A stretch of DNA of 64,000 nt, taken from NCBI RefSeq assembly GCF_000264765.2, contig NZ_CP006664.1, forward strand, positions 3,162,001-3,226,000, read 5' to 3'. The translations under genes and the position numbers were made by a program. Below, piece by piece: positions 44,383-53,590 of the stretch; the first letter of the stretch is position 1; every line of letters begins with the position of its first letter. The stretch comes from Edwardsiella anguillarum ET080813. GTDB taxonomy: Bacteria > Pseudomonadota > Gammaproteobacteria > Enterobacterales > Enterobacteriaceae. The notes beneath the pieces were generated by a model that saw only the letters and a program-made list of their open reading frames with translations, made no database searches and was not told the origin of the DNA.

Positions 44383-45069
44383 ATGCAAAAACATTCGGGA
44401 GTGGCGCTGTTATGCGCGCTGGCGCTGTCGGGATGTGCCTACATTCCCCACGATCGGGTGGTGACCGGGCCGACGACTGCCACGCCGGCGCCGGCGACTC
44501 CGCCGCGCCCCAACGGCTCCATTTTCCAGGGCGTCCAGCCGATGAACTATGGCTATCAGCCGCTGTTTGAGGATCGCCGCCCGCGTAATATCGGCGATAT
44601 CCTGACCATCGTGCTGCAGGAAAACGTCAGCGCCAGCAAGAGTTCGTCGGCCAACGCCAGCCGTAACGGGACATCGAAGTTCGACTTCGCCACCGTGCCC
44701 CGCTACCTGGAAGGGCTGTTCGGCAACGCGCGTGCCAACATGGAGGCCAACGGTGATAACCAGTTCAACGGTAAAGGGGGCGCCAACGCCAACAACACCT
44801 TTAGCGGCACCATTACCGTCACCGTGGACGATGTGCTGTCCAACGGGAACCTGAAGGTGGTCGGTGAGAAACAGATCGCCATCAACCAGGGCACCGAATA
44901 TATCCGCTTCTCCGGCGTCGTCAATCCGCGCACCATCAGCGGCAATAATTCCGTGCCCTCCACGCAGGTGGCGGACGCACGCATCGAATATGTGGGCAGC
45001 GGCTATATCAATGAAGCGCAGAATATGGGCTGGATGCAGCGCTTCTTCCTCAATCTCTCCCCCTATTGA
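44383..45069 (+). CDS. flgH: Flagellar L-ring lipoprotein FlgH
   Basis: A 228-residue outer-membrane lipoprotein forming the L ring. The signal peptide ends in the lipobox LSGC with Cys18 as the lipidated residue. [20 protein letters not shown] and [20 protein letters not shown] are family signatures. The ATG at 44383 is chosen because the in-frame upstream extension to 44287 would put residues before the signal peptide. Confidence 0.95.
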   Translation: MQKHSGVALLCALALSGCAYIPHDRVVTGPTTATPAPATPPRPNGSIFQGVQPMNYGYQPLFEDRRPRNIGDILTIVLQENVSASKSSSANASRNGTSKFDFATVPRYLEGLFGNARANMEANGDNQFNGKGGANANNTFSGTITVTVDDVLSNGNLKVVGEKQIAINQGTEYIRFSGVVNPRTISGNNSVPSTQVADARIEYVGSGYINEAQNMGWMQRFFLNLSPY

Positions 45070-45082
45070 TAGGTATTTGGCT

Positions 45083-46222
45083 ATGGGTAATTTTGGACTA
45101 GACACCCGCTGGCGTCGCGCCGGCGCCTGGCTGACCGGCATGCTGCTGGCGCTGGGGCTGCTGAGCCAGGGGGCGCAGGCCGAGCGTATCCGCGATCTCA
45201 CCTCCATCCAGGGCGTACGTAACAACGCCCTGATCGGCTATGGCCTGGTGGTGGGACTGGACGGCACCGGCGATCAGACCATGCAGACGCCGTTTACCAC
45301 GCAGAGTCTGAACAACATGCTGTCCCAGCTGGGGATCACCGTTCCCCCCGGAACCAACATGCAGCTGAAAAACGTGGCGGCGGTGATGGTGACGGCCAAC
45401 CTGCCGCCGTTCTCCCGTCCGGGCCAGACCATCGACGTGGTGGTCTCCTCGATGGGTAACGCCAAGAGCCTGCGCGGCGGCACCCTGCTGATGACGCCGC
45501 TGAAGGGCGTGGATAATCAGGTCTATGCGCTGGCGCAGGGCAACGTGCTGGTCGGCGGTGCCGGCGCGTCGGCGGGCGGCAGCAGCGTACAGGTAAACCA
45601 GCTGTCCGGCGGCCGTATCAGCGGCGGTGCCACCATTGAGCGGGCAGTGCCGACCACCTTCGGCAACAGCAACGTGATTAATCTGGAGCTGAATAACGAA
45701 GACTTCACCCTGGCGCAGCACATCAGCGATGCCATCAACCGCGCCAACGGCCTGGGTGCCGCGACGCCGCTGGACGCCCGTACCGTGCAGGTGCTGGTGC
45801 CGCAGGGGGGCAGCAATCAGGTGCGCGCGCTGGCCAACATTCAGAATATCGAGGTGAACGTCGGCACCTTCGACGCCAAGGTGATCCTCAACTCACGCAC
45901 CGGCTCGGTGGTGATGAACCGCAACGTTGAACTGGATTCGTGCGCGGTGGCGCAGGGCAACCTGTCAGTGGTCGTCGATCGCCAGCTGAACGTCAGCCAG
46001 CCGAATACGCCGTTTGGCGGCGGGCAGACGGTGGTGACGCCGAATACCCAGATCTCGGTCAATCAGAGCGGCGGTGCCCTGCATCAGGTGCGGGCCGGCG
46101 CCAACCTGAACAGCGTGGTGCGCGCGCTGAACGCGCTGGGCGCGACGCCGAACGATCTGATGTCGATCCTGCAGGCGATGCAAAGCGCAGGCTGCCTGCG
46201 CGCCAAGCTGGAGATCATCTGA
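45083..46222 (+). CDS. flgI: Flagellar P-ring protein FlgI
   Basis: A 379-residue periplasmic protein (E. coli 365). The signal peptide ends in GLLSQGAQA and the mature chain starts [20 protein letters not shown]. It forms the P ring around the rod with help from FlgA. The N-terminal 15 residues before the hydrophobic core are longer than in E. coli. It overlaps flgJ by 3 bases. Confidence 0.94.
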   Translation: MGNFGLDTRWRRAGAWLTGMLLALGLLSQGAQAERIRDLTSIQGVRNNALIGYGLVVGLDGTGDQTMQTPFTTQSLNNMLSQLGITVPPGTNMQLKNVAAVMVTANLPPFSRPGQTIDVVVSSMGNAKSLRGGTLLMTPLKGVDNQVYALAQGNVLVGGAGASAGGSSVQVNQLSGGRISGGATIERAVPTTFGNSNVINLELNNEDFTLAQHISDAINRANGLGAATPLDARTVQVLVPQGGSNQVRALANIQNIEVNVGTFDAKVILNSRTGSVVMNRNVELDSCAVAQGNLSVVVDRQLNVSQPNTPFGGGQTVVTPNTQISVNQSGGALHQVRAGANLNSVVRALNALGATPNDLMSILQAMQSAGCLRAKLEII

Positions 46223-47184
46223 TGGCCGACGATAGCCTGGCGTTTAGCAGCGCGGCCTATGATGCGCAGGCGCTCAACTCGCTGAAATACAGTGCGGCCG
46301 GCGGCTCCGATAAGGCGCTGCGGGAAACCGCGCGCCAGATGGAGGGGATGTTCGTCCAGATGATGCTGAAAAGCATGCGTCAGGCGACGCCGCAGGAGGG
46401 GATCCTCGACAGCGAACAGAGCCGCCTGTACACCTCGCTCTACGATCAGCAGGTAGCGCAGGAGATGTCAGCCGGTAAGGGGATGGGGATCGCGGATATG
46501 CTGTATAAGCAGATGCGCGGCGTCCATCAGGCCCAGGCGCATATCCCCGATAGCGTCGGGGTGGCGCCGATGGCGCTGGATGGCGAAACCATTAACAGCA
46601 TGCCGATTCATGCCCTGGAACAGGTGATGCGTCGCGCGATGCCGCGCATCCCCCACGGTGGGGCGGCGCTGCCGCTGCCGAACAGCAACGGTGAGTTTGT
46701 CTCCCAGCTGAGCCTGCCGGCCCAGCTGGCCAGCCGCCAGAGCGGGATCCCCCATCAGCTGATTATGGCGCAGGCCGCGCTGGAGTCGGGTTGGGGGCAG
46801 CGGGAGATCCCGGGGGCCCACGGCGGGCGCAGCTATAACCTGTTCGGTATTAAGGCCGGGAAAAACTGGGACGGTCCGACGACCGAGGTCACCACCACCG
46901 AGTATGAGAACGGCGTGGCGGTGAAAACCCGCGCCCGCTTCCGGGTCTACGGCTCCTACTTTGAGGCGATCAATGACTATATCGGCATGCTGACCAACAA
47001 CCCGCGCTACGCGGCGGTGGTCAATGCCGATACCCCGGAGCAGGCGGCGCATGCCTTGCAGCGCGCCGGCTACGCCACGGATCCGAACTACGCCAGCAAG
47101 CTGGTGCAGCTGATCGGCCAGATCAAGCAGGCTGGCCACCGGGTGGTGCAGGCCTATACCCACGATTTGGCGAATCTGTTTTAG
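46222..47184 (+). CDS. flgJ: Flagellar rod-assembly muramidase FlgJ
   Basis: A 320-residue bifunctional protein (E. coli 313). The N-terminal part (RQMEGMFVQMMLKSMRQATP) acts as rod cap. The C-terminal glucosaminidase-type domain (from about residue 165, with MAQAALESGWGQRE holding the acidic catalytic residue) opens peptidoglycan for the rod. It starts at an ATG overlapping the flgI stop. It is the last gene before the flgKL transcription unit. Confidence 0.95.
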   Translation: MADDSLAFSSAAYDAQALNSLKYSAAGGSDKALRETARQMEGMFVQMMLKSMRQATPQEGILDSEQSRLYTSLYDQQVAQEMSAGKGMGIADMLYKQMRGVHQAQAHIPDSVGVAPMALDGETINSMPIHALEQVMRRAMPRIPHGGAALPLPNSNGEFVSQLSLPAQLASRQSGIPHQLIMAQAALESGWGQREIPGAHGGRSYNLFGIKAGKNWDGPTTEVTTTEYENGVAVKTRARFRVYGSYFEAINDYIGMLTNNPRYAAVVNADTPEQAAHALQRAGYATDPNYASKLVQLIGQIKQAGHRVVQAYTHDLANLF

Positions 47185-47219
47185 TCCCCCGCAGCGCCGC
47201 GACGGGCGGCGAAAAATAT

Positions 47220-47246
47220 TTAAGTTTTGAGCCGCCCGGCCGATAA
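47220..47246 (+). promoter_or_regulatory. Sigma-28 (FliA) promoter of flgK
   Basis: TTAAGTTT (47220-47227), an 11-bp spacer and GCCGATAA (47239-47246) match the consensus TAAAGTTT-N11-GCCGATAA at 15 of 16 positions. This makes flgKL class 3 as well as a read-through target of the class 2 operon. Confidence 0.93.
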
Positions 47247-47259
47247 ACAGAGTAACAGT

Positions 47260-47294
47260 AAGAGCCCGTAGATCTCCCGGCAGCGGGCTTTTTT
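47260..47294 (+). terminator. Terminator-like hairpin inside the flgK leader
   Basis: Arms 47260-47268 and 47284-47292 pair over 9 bp with one G-T pair around a 15-base loop, and the sequence runs through six T residues (47289-47294). It lies downstream of the sigma-28 promoter and 17 bases before flgK, so it would act on both read-through and promoter-initiated transcripts. Confidence 0.6.
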
Positions 47295-47311
47295 AGTGCA
47301 AAGGAAACCGC

Positions 47312-48952
47312 ATGGCTAACTTAATCAACAACGCAATGAGCGGTCTGAGCGCCGCGCAGACGGCGCTTGCTGTCACCAGCAATAACATCAATAACGTGTA
47401 TACCGCAGGTTATAACCGCCAAACCGTCAGCTTTGCCGAAAACAACGGCACCAGCACGCCGGCCGGTTTTATCGGTAACGGGGTGGTGGTCAGCGGGATC
47501 AACCGCGAATACAACCAGTTCATCGTTAATCAGCTGCGCCAGGGACAGAGCGATTTAGCGACGACGTCGACCTATCACAAGCAGATTTCCCAGATTGACA
47601 ACCTGCTGGCCGACAGCACCAACAGCCTGTCCGCCAATATGCAGAACTTCTTTAAGAACCTGCAAAACCTGGTGAGCTACCCGAGCGACTCCGCCGCGCG
47701 TCAGACGGTGATTTCCAATGCCAATGGCCTGACGGCCCAGTTTAAAACCACCGATGCGTATCTGCGTAATTTGGAAAGCAGCACCAACGTGACGGTGAGC
47801 AATAACGCCGAACAGATTAACGACTATGCCAAGCAGATCGCCAATCTGAACAACCGCATCTCCGAGCTGACCGGCGCTAGCGGCGGCACCGCGCCCAACG
47901 ATCTGCTGGATCTGCGCGACAAAATGGCCAGCGAGCTGAATCAGATCGTCAATGTCGATATCAGCATGCAGGACGGGGCGATGAATGTTTCGTTTGCCGG
48001 CGGCCTGTCGCTGGTGCAGGGGGGCGATGCCTACAGCGTGAAGGCGGTGCCATCCAGCAGCGATCCGTCGCGGACCACGCTGGCCTACGATCGCGGCAAC
48101 GGCCTGAGCGAAGTGCCCGAAGCGCGCATCAGCGGCGGCAGCATGGCCGGTATCTTCCGCTTCCGCAATGAGGCGCTGGATAATACCCGTAATCAGCTGG
48201 GGCAGATTGCGCTGAGCATGGCTAACGCGTTTAACCAGGTTCAGTCGGAAGGGGTTGACCTCAACGGCGACAAGGGCGGCGATCTGTTTGGATTTGGTCA
48301 GCCGGAGAGCCTGGCTAATACTAATAACACCTCGAAGACGTCGCTGTCGGCCAGCTATGACGATATCTCCAAGGTGCAGGCCACCGACTATCGCATCGAT
48401 TTTAAAGACGGTAAGTGGAACGTCACCCGTCTGGCGGATGGAACCCATCAGACGATAACGCCGGAGGCCGACGGTGGTGATACGGTGCTGAAGTTTGACG
48501 GGCTGAAGGTGAAGATTAACGATACGCCGGCGGAGAACGATAGCTTTAAGCTGCGCACCACCTCCACCGCCATCAGCGGTTTTGACGTCAAGATCAGCGA
48601 TCCGGCGAAGATTGCCGCCGGGAGCGCCAAAGGCGAGGTGGGCGACAACACCAACGCACAGAAGATGCTGGATCTGCAGAATCAGAAGATCGTCGGCGGC
48701 AAGGCTACCCTGAGCGGCGCCTACGCCGGGCTGGTGGGCACCATCGGTAACCAGACCAACGGCGCCAAGGTGGACAGCACGGCCCAGGGCAACGTGGTGA
48801 AGCAGCTGACCAAAGAGCAGCAGTCCGTTTCCGGGGTAAACCTGGACGAAGAGTACGGCGACCTGGTGCGTTTTCAACAGTATTACATGGCGAATGCGCA
48901 GGTGATCCAGACTGCCACGTCGATGTTTAATGCTCTGCTTGACATTCGATAA
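47312..48952 (+). CDS. flgK: Flagellar hook-filament junction protein FlgK
   Basis: A 546-residue HAP1 protein (E. coli 547). The N-terminal NLINNAMSGLSAAQTALAVT with SNNINNVYTAGYNRQ and the C-terminal NLDEEYGDLVRFQQYYMANA-type region form the axial coiled coil. It caps the hook and carries FlgL and flagellin; FlgN is its chaperone. AAAGGAAACC precedes the ATG. Confidence 0.96.
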   Translation: MANLINNAMSGLSAAQTALAVTSNNINNVYTAGYNRQTVSFAENNGTSTPAGFIGNGVVVSGINREYNQFIVNQLRQGQSDLATTSTYHKQISQIDNLLADSTNSLSANMQNFFKNLQNLVSYPSDSAARQTVISNANGLTAQFKTTDAYLRNLESSTNVTVSNNAEQINDYAKQIANLNNRISELTGASGGTAPNDLLDLRDKMASELNQIVNVDISMQDGAMNVSFAGGLSLVQGGDAYSVKAVPSSSDPSRTTLAYDRGNGLSEVPEARISGGSMAGIFRFRNEALDNTRNQLGQIALSMANAFNQVQSEGVDLNGDKGGDLFGFGQPESLANTNNTSKTSLSASYDDISKVQATDYRIDFKDGKWNVTRLADGTHQTITPEADGGDTVLKFDGLKVKINDTPAENDSFKLRTTSTAISGFDVKISDPAKIAAGSAKGEVGDNTNAQKMLDLQNQKIVGGKATLSGAYAGLVGTIGNQTNGAKVDSTAQGNVVKQLTKEQQSVSGVNLDEEYGDLVRFQQYYMANAQVIQTATSMFNALLDIR

Positions 48953-48966
48953 GGGGATACACCGCC

Positions 48967-49902
48967 ATGCGCTTAAGCACTAGCATGATATATCAGCAGA
49001 ATATGAACGGCGTTCTCGATGCCCAGTCGGAGTGGCAGCGCATCGGGGCGCAGCTGGACAGCGGTAAGAAAGTGATCAATCCCTCGGACGATCCGCTGGG
49101 CTCCTCCCAGCTGGTGGGGCTGAACCAGGCCAAGTCCATGAACGAACAGTACGGCATGGCCCGTGGCTATGCGCGTCAGAGCACCTCCATGGAGGAGAGC
49201 GTGCTGCAGCAGGTAACTAACGTGTTGCAGAACGCCACGCCGGTGTTGGTCGACGGGATGTCCTCCGGGACCAAGAGCGACGACGATCGCGCGGCGATCG
49301 CGACCCAGCTGGAGAGTATGCGCGATCAGCTGCTTAACCTGGCCAACAGCACCGACGGCAACGGACGCTATATCTTTGCCGGCTATAAGAGCGATGCGGC
49401 GCCGTTCACCAAGGGGGCGGCCAGCGAGGTCACCTATGGTGGGGGCAACAAGGCGCTGACCCAGCAGGTGGATGCGGCGCGTACCATGACCGTGAGCCAT
49501 ACGGGCAACCAGGTGTTCCAACCCGGCACGGGCGAGCAGGATATCTTTGCCTCGCTGCAGCAGTCGATCGATGCGCTGAAGACGCCGCTGGAAGGCACCG
49601 ACGATGCCGCGAAGAAAGCGGTTGCAGACAAGCTCGACTCGGCCAACCGCGGGCTGCGTAATTCGCTGAATAACGTCTCCCGGGTACGCGCCGAACTGGG
49701 GACCCAACTGAACGAGCTGGACTCGCTGGACGCCATCGGCGATGAAAATGCGATCACCTATAAGACGCGTATCAGCAGCGTACAGGATGTGGACTGGAAT
49801 CAGGCCATCACCGACTACACGTTCCGCCAGGTTTCGCTGCAGGCCTCCTATAAGGTCTTCTCGGATATGCAGGGGATGTCGCTGTTTCAGATGATGCGTT
49901 AA
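48967..49902 (+). CDS. flgL: Flagellar hook-filament junction protein FlgL
   Basis: A 311-residue HAP3 protein (E. coli 317) with the flagellin-like N terminus RLSTSMIYQQNMNGVLDAQS and C terminus DYTFRQVSLQASYKVFSDMQ. It joins the filament to FlgK. It follows flgK by 14 bases and is followed by a strong terminator. Unlike E. coli, rne does not come next. Confidence 0.95.
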   Translation: MRLSTSMIYQQNMNGVLDAQSEWQRIGAQLDSGKKVINPSDDPLGSSQLVGLNQAKSMNEQYGMARGYARQSTSMEESVLQQVTNVLQNATPVLVDGMSSGTKSDDDRAAIATQLESMRDQLLNLANSTDGNGRYIFAGYKSDAAPFTKGAASEVTYGGGNKALTQQVDAARTMTVSHTGNQVFQPGTGEQDIFASLQQSIDALKTPLEGTDDAAKKAVADKLDSANRGLRNSLNNVSRVRAELGTQLNELDSLDAIGDENAITYKTRISSVQDVDWNQAITDYTFRQVSLQASYKVFSDMQGMSLFQMMR

Positions 49903-49930
49903 ACGCCTTCTGCGTCGGATCAGAATAGGG

Positions 49931-49957
49931 ACGCGGCCTTCGGGCCGCGTTTTTTTT
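49931..49957 (+). terminator. flgL terminator
   Basis: Stem ACGCGGCC (49931-49938), TTCG tetraloop, GGCCGCGT (49943-49950), then a run of T residues. Confidence 0.93.
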
Positions 49958-49958
49958 G

Positions 49959-50574
49959 CTCTGCCTTCTGCGCCAGGCCTGGGGGAATTGCCCGCCATGC
50001 GTCAGTGTGCAAGCCCCCTGACCATGCTGTTAACGCGCCTTACGCCAAGGGGCGAGCAAGCCATCGCCATGCGGCTAGGGCGTCCCCCGAAGAGGGGGCG
50101 GGCTTTATGGGGGATCGGCAGGTCAGGCGTAGCCTGACGTTTGGCGGTTTGGCGCAGAGGTCCGGAGAGCGAGGAATGGGGCGGAGGGCTCTACGCTGAG
50201 ACGATGGATACGCCGCGCCGCGGAGGAGCACATCCCGCCCGAGGGAAGCGATGCGCTGAGGGCGCCGTTATCGCCCGCGTATTCCGCTAGCCCGTTGACG
50301 GACAGGCGCGAACCCATCAGCGGCGAACGTCCGGTGGCGCGGCGCCGGATGCGCCGGCAAGAACATGCGCTCGGCGCAGGTAGCCTCTTCGGCCGGGGCG
50401 GCGGAGAGGGATGGCCTGCCTGTCGTTCTGGGCGAAGGTGAAAGCGCAGGAGGGATCACAGGGAATCTGCACTGAGACGGGAGCACAATAGGCTGAGACG
50501 TTGCCACATGTTGTTACATCGGCGCCTTGGGTATAACGGGTGAGGTTTATTTATCCCCTAAAGGAGCTCCTCTC
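49959..50574. other. GC-rich gap without a convincing gene
   Basis: This 616-base stretch has only short overlapping reading frames with no family resemblance. It holds two clean hairpins: GTCCCCC-GAAG-AGGGGGC-type at about 50083-50100 and GTCAGGC-GTA-GCCTGAC at 50122-50138, neither followed by a T-run. A possible -10 TATAAC (50532-50537) lies upstream of rclC. It may be gene decay or a structured RNA; I cannot decide. Confidence 0.45.
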
Positions 50575-51162
50575 ATGTCGACACTTTACCAGCGCCTCGC
50601 GCAGCAGCAGGCGCTCGCCGCCACGCTCTGTCGCTTGGCCATCGCCTTGGTCTTTCTCTGGATCGGCCTGCTGAAGTTTATCCCCTATGAGGCCGACAGC
50701 ATCGTGCCCTTTGTCGCCAATAGTCCGTTCATGTCCTTCTTCTATAACGATCCGGCTAACTATGCCTCGTTTATAAATCACGAAGGGGAATTGATCGAGG
50801 CGCACCGAGCCTGGCATCAGGCCAACAATACCTACGGCTACTCCACGGGCCTCGGCGTGATCGAGGTGGTGTTCAGCCTGTTGATCCTGGCGCACTACGT
50901 TTCGCCGCGCATCGGCTTCTGGGGGGCGACGCTCGCCTTCCTGACCCCTTTCGTCACCCTGACATTCTTGATCTTTACCCCGGAGACCTGGGTGCATGGC
51001 GCTGACGCCCATACCGGATTTCCCTACCTCTCCGGAGCCGGGCGACTGGTATTGAAGGATGTGATTATGCTGGCGGCGGCCTTTGTGGCCATGGTGCACT
51101 CGGCCAACTGCATCGTCGCCTCATCCCGCACCTGCCAGGCGCGGCTGCGTGCGCCGGCCTGA
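50575..51162 (+). CDS. rclC: RclC-like inner-membrane protein (DUF417, reactive chlorine resistance)
   Basis: A 195-residue protein with four membrane segments. It matches E. coli RclC (YkgB) strongly: WIGLLKFIPYEADSIVPFVA, NSPFMSFFY, NNTYGYSTGLGVIEV and FPYLSGAGRLVLKDVIML. In E. coli RclC is one of three RclR-controlled proteins that protect against hypochlorous acid; its biochemical role is unknown. AAAGGAG lies upstream of the ATG at 50575. rclA, rclB and rclR are not in the window; the partner here is an exported hydrolase 49 bases downstream. Confidence 0.87.
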   Translation: MSTLYQRLAQQQALAATLCRLAIALVFLWIGLLKFIPYEADSIVPFVANSPFMSFFYNDPANYASFINHEGELIEAHRAWHQANNTYGYSTGLGVIEVVFSLLILAHYVSPRIGFWGATLAFLTPFVTLTFLIFTPETWVHGADAHTGFPYLSGAGRLVLKDVIMLAAAFVAMVHSANCIVASSRTCQARLRAPA

Positions 51163-51211
51163 GTGACGGGGCACGTTAGCAGCGCGTGACTTATCACAGC
51201 GAGGAAATCAT

Positions 51212-52060
51212 ATGAAGCAGAAAGCAGAGCCGCAGTTGGAACAGCCGATGGTTCGGCGTGAAGCGATCGGTAAAGGGGTCAGGCTGGCCGTCGCCGGCGT
51301 CGGGTTGGTCGCCATGGGATCGACGCTGGCGCACGCCGCCAGCGGTGATAAGGCTAATGACGATCCCTACGCGGAGCCGAAGGCGTATGGCTTGCCGCGC
51401 CTCGGCGTCAATTTACAGAAGCCACGGGTGGCGCTGGTGGTGGTCGATCCGCAGATCGACTTCCTCAGCCCGAAGGGGGCCGGCTGGTCGGTGCTCGGGG
51501 AGAGCGTGACGGAGAATAACACCGTCGCGCACCTGGAGGCGCTGTTTCGCCAGGCTAAGCGCCAGGGGATGCTGGTGGCGGTCTCCCCCCACTACTATTA
51601 TCCCTACGATCATCAATGGCTATTCGGCGGGCCGGGTGAGCACTTTATGCATAATACCCCTATGTTCGACCGGAAGGGGCCGTTGACGCTGGAGGGGTTC
51701 AACGATTCGGGTGCGGATTTCATGCCGCAGTTTAAGCCCTATATCCTGGACGGTGAAACCATCATCGCCTCACCGCATAAGATCTTCGGCCCGGAGAGTA
51801 ACGATCTGGCGCTTCAGCTGCGCAAGCGGGGGATCTCGCAGATCCTGCTGGCTGGCATGGCGGCCAACCTGTGCATCGAATCGCATCTGCGTGAGCTGGT
51901 GGAGCAGGGCTTCGAGGTGGTGGTGGTGAAAGATGCCACCGCCGGGCCACGCGCGCCGGAGGGGGACGGTTATCAGGCGGCGCTGATCAACTACCGCTTC
52001 ATCGCCAACGATCTGTGGACGACGGCGGAAACCCTCAAGCGCATGGCCGCCCTGAGCTAA
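51212..52060 (+). CDS. Exported isochorismatase-fold cysteine hydrolase
   Basis: A 282-residue protein. After an N-terminal segment with paired arginines (VRREAIGKG) and a hydrophobic stretch ending in LAHAASG, it looks like a Tat or Sec signal peptide. The mature part is an isochorismatase-like hydrolase with the Asp-Lys-Cys triad: Asp79 in VVDPQIDFL, Lys190 in ASPHKIFG and Cys221 in MAANLCIESHLRELVEQGF. The substrate is unknown; relatives include nicotinamidases, ureidoacrylate hydrolases and hydrolases of unknown role such as YcaC. It is probably co-transcribed with rclC, hinting at an envelope stress role. Confidence 0.8.
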   Translation: MKQKAEPQLEQPMVRREAIGKGVRLAVAGVGLVAMGSTLAHAASGDKANDDPYAEPKAYGLPRLGVNLQKPRVALVVVDPQIDFLSPKGAGWSVLGESVTENNTVAHLEALFRQAKRQGMLVAVSPHYYYPYDHQWLFGGPGEHFMHNTPMFDRKGPLTLEGFNDSGADFMPQFKPYILDGETIIASPHKIFGPESNDLALQLRKRGISQILLAGMAANLCIESHLRELVEQGFEVVVVKDATAGPRAPEGDGYQAALINYRFIANDLWTTAETLKRMAALS

Positions 52061-52095
52061 TGACGCACGGCGCGCATAGGCAACCTCAGGGATAT

Positions 52096-52133
52096 AAAAA
52101 ACGGCGGGCCCCCGGAGAAGGGTGGCCCGCCGT
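52096..52133 (-). terminator. aspC terminator
   Basis: A perfect 10-bp stem (52101-52110 with 52124-52133, loop 13) is followed on the minus strand by a T-run (52100-52096). It lies 17 bases after the aspC stop and may also serve the convergent hydrolase gene. Confidence 0.85.
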
Positions 52134-52149
52134 ATGCGCTATCCCACGG

Positions 52150-53343
52150 TTATTTCAGTACGGCGGCGATGGCTTCGCACAGCGGCGCCATATTGTCCGG
52201 CGTCATCCCCGCCACGTTGATGCGCCCAGAGCTGACGGCGTAGACGCCGAACTCGTCGCGCAGACGGCCTACCTGCTCTTTGGTCAGCCCGCTGAAGGAG
52301 AACATGCCGTTTTGGTGGATGATAAAGCTGAAGTCACGATCGGCGCCTTTCTCCTGCAGGGTATTCACGAACAGCTGGCGCATCCGTTGGATGCGCTGGC
52401 GCATATCGGTCAGCTCCTGCTCCCAGATGGCGCGCAGCGCATCGTTGCCCAGAATGGTGGCGACGATCGCGCCGCCGTGGGCCGGCGGGTTGGAGTAGTT
52501 GGCACGGATCACCGCCTTGATCTGGCTGAAGGCGTTGGCGGCGCTGCCGCTATCGGCGGCGATCAGGGTACAGGCGCCGACGCGCTCGTTGTACAGGCCA
52601 AAGTTCTTGGAGTAGGAGCTGCAGACGATCAGCTCGTCGTGGCGGGCCGCAAAGAGGCGCAGCCCCTGCGCGTCCTCTTCCAGCCCGTGGGCAAAGCCCT
52701 GATAGGCGAAGTCGAACAGCGGCAGCCAGCCATTGCTGCGGGACATCTCCGCTAGGGCCTCCCACTGCGCCGCGGTTGGGTCAATCCCCGTCGGGTTATG
52801 GCAACAGCCGTGGAACAGCACCACGTCGCCGGGCTGTGCCTGGGAGAGGCTCTCCTGCAGCGCGGCAAAGTCCAGACAGTGGTTATCGGCGTCATAGTAG
52901 GCGTATTCGCACACCTCCAGCCCGGCGGCGCTGAAAACGCTGCGGTGGTTCGGCCAGCTGGGGTTGCTCACCCAGATACGTTTGGCGCTGGTTTTACTGG
53001 CCAGGAAGTCGGCGGCGACGCGCAGCGCTCCGGTGCCACCGGGCGTCTGCGCCGCGAGCGCCCTCCCGGCGCTGATAATCGGGCTGTCGCTGCCCAGCAG
53101 CAGTGCCAGGGTCCGCTGGCCGAAGGCGGCGATCCCGTCGATGCTCAGGTAGTTCTTGCTGGTCTCATGCTCCAGCAGATACTGCTCGGCCTTTTTAACG
53201 CTGGTCAGCACCGGTGTATTACCGCTTTCGTCTTTATAGACGCCGATGCCCAGGTTGATTTTATGCGGGCGCGCATCGGCGCGAAACAGGTCGGCCAGCC
53301 CCAGGATTGGATCGGCGGGTGCAGCAGGGATGTTTTCAAACAT
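52150..53343 (-). CDS. aspC: Aspartate aminotransferase
   Basis: A 397-residue PLP enzyme (E. coli 396) that transfers amino groups between aspartate and 2-oxoglutarate, and also acts on aromatic amino acids. It starts [20 protein letters not shown]; the PLP lysine lies in [18 protein letters not shown], with [12 protein letters not shown] and [10 protein letters not shown] as other active-site segments. The ATG at 53343 has GGAAG upstream; the frame continues 75 codons further without family similarity. Gene order with ompF matches E. coli. Confidence 0.96.
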   Translation of the reverse strand: MFENIPAAPADPILGLADLFRADARPHKINLGIGVYKDESGNTPVLTSVKKAEQYLLEHETSKNYLSIDGIAAFGQRTLALLLGSDSPIISAGRALAAQTPGGTGALRVAADFLASKTSAKRIWVSNPSWPNHRSVFSAAGLEVCEYAYYDADNHCLDFAALQESLSQAQPGDVVLFHGCCHNPTGIDPTAAQWEALAEMSRSNGWLPLFDFAYQGFAHGLEEDAQGLRLFAARHDELIVCSSYSKNFGLYNERVGACTLIAADSGSAANAFSQIKAVIRANYSNPPAHGGAIVATILGNDALRAIWEQELTDMRQRIQRMRQLFVNTLQEKGADRDFSFIIHQNGMFSFSGLTKEQVGRLRDEFGVYAVSSGRINVAGMTPDNMAPLCEAIAAVLK

Positions 53344-53529
53344 GCGAGAGCTTCCATGTGTCCAGTTAAGCCAGTGAAGGGACAGATTACCGCTATGGAA
53401 AACCCTTGCCAACCGTTTGGCTGAAAAAGACGATAAAGTGGCGCGCAGGGCGGGGAATACGGAATAAATACTGCAAAAACAAACGCAAGCAGCACGGCAC
53501 CGAGCGCCGGCGGCGCGCAAAAAAACATA

Positions 53530-53552
53530 AAAAAGCAGGGCCTGAGCCCTGC
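53530..53552 (-). terminator. ompF terminator
   Basis: Stem 53535-53541 with 53546-53552 (GCAGGGC/GCCCTGC, 4-base loop), followed on the minus strand by a T-run. It lies about 40 bases past the ompF stop. Confidence 0.88.
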
Positions 53553-53590
53553 CTGATAGGATATCCATGGCGACCGGTGGCCGCGCGGGA

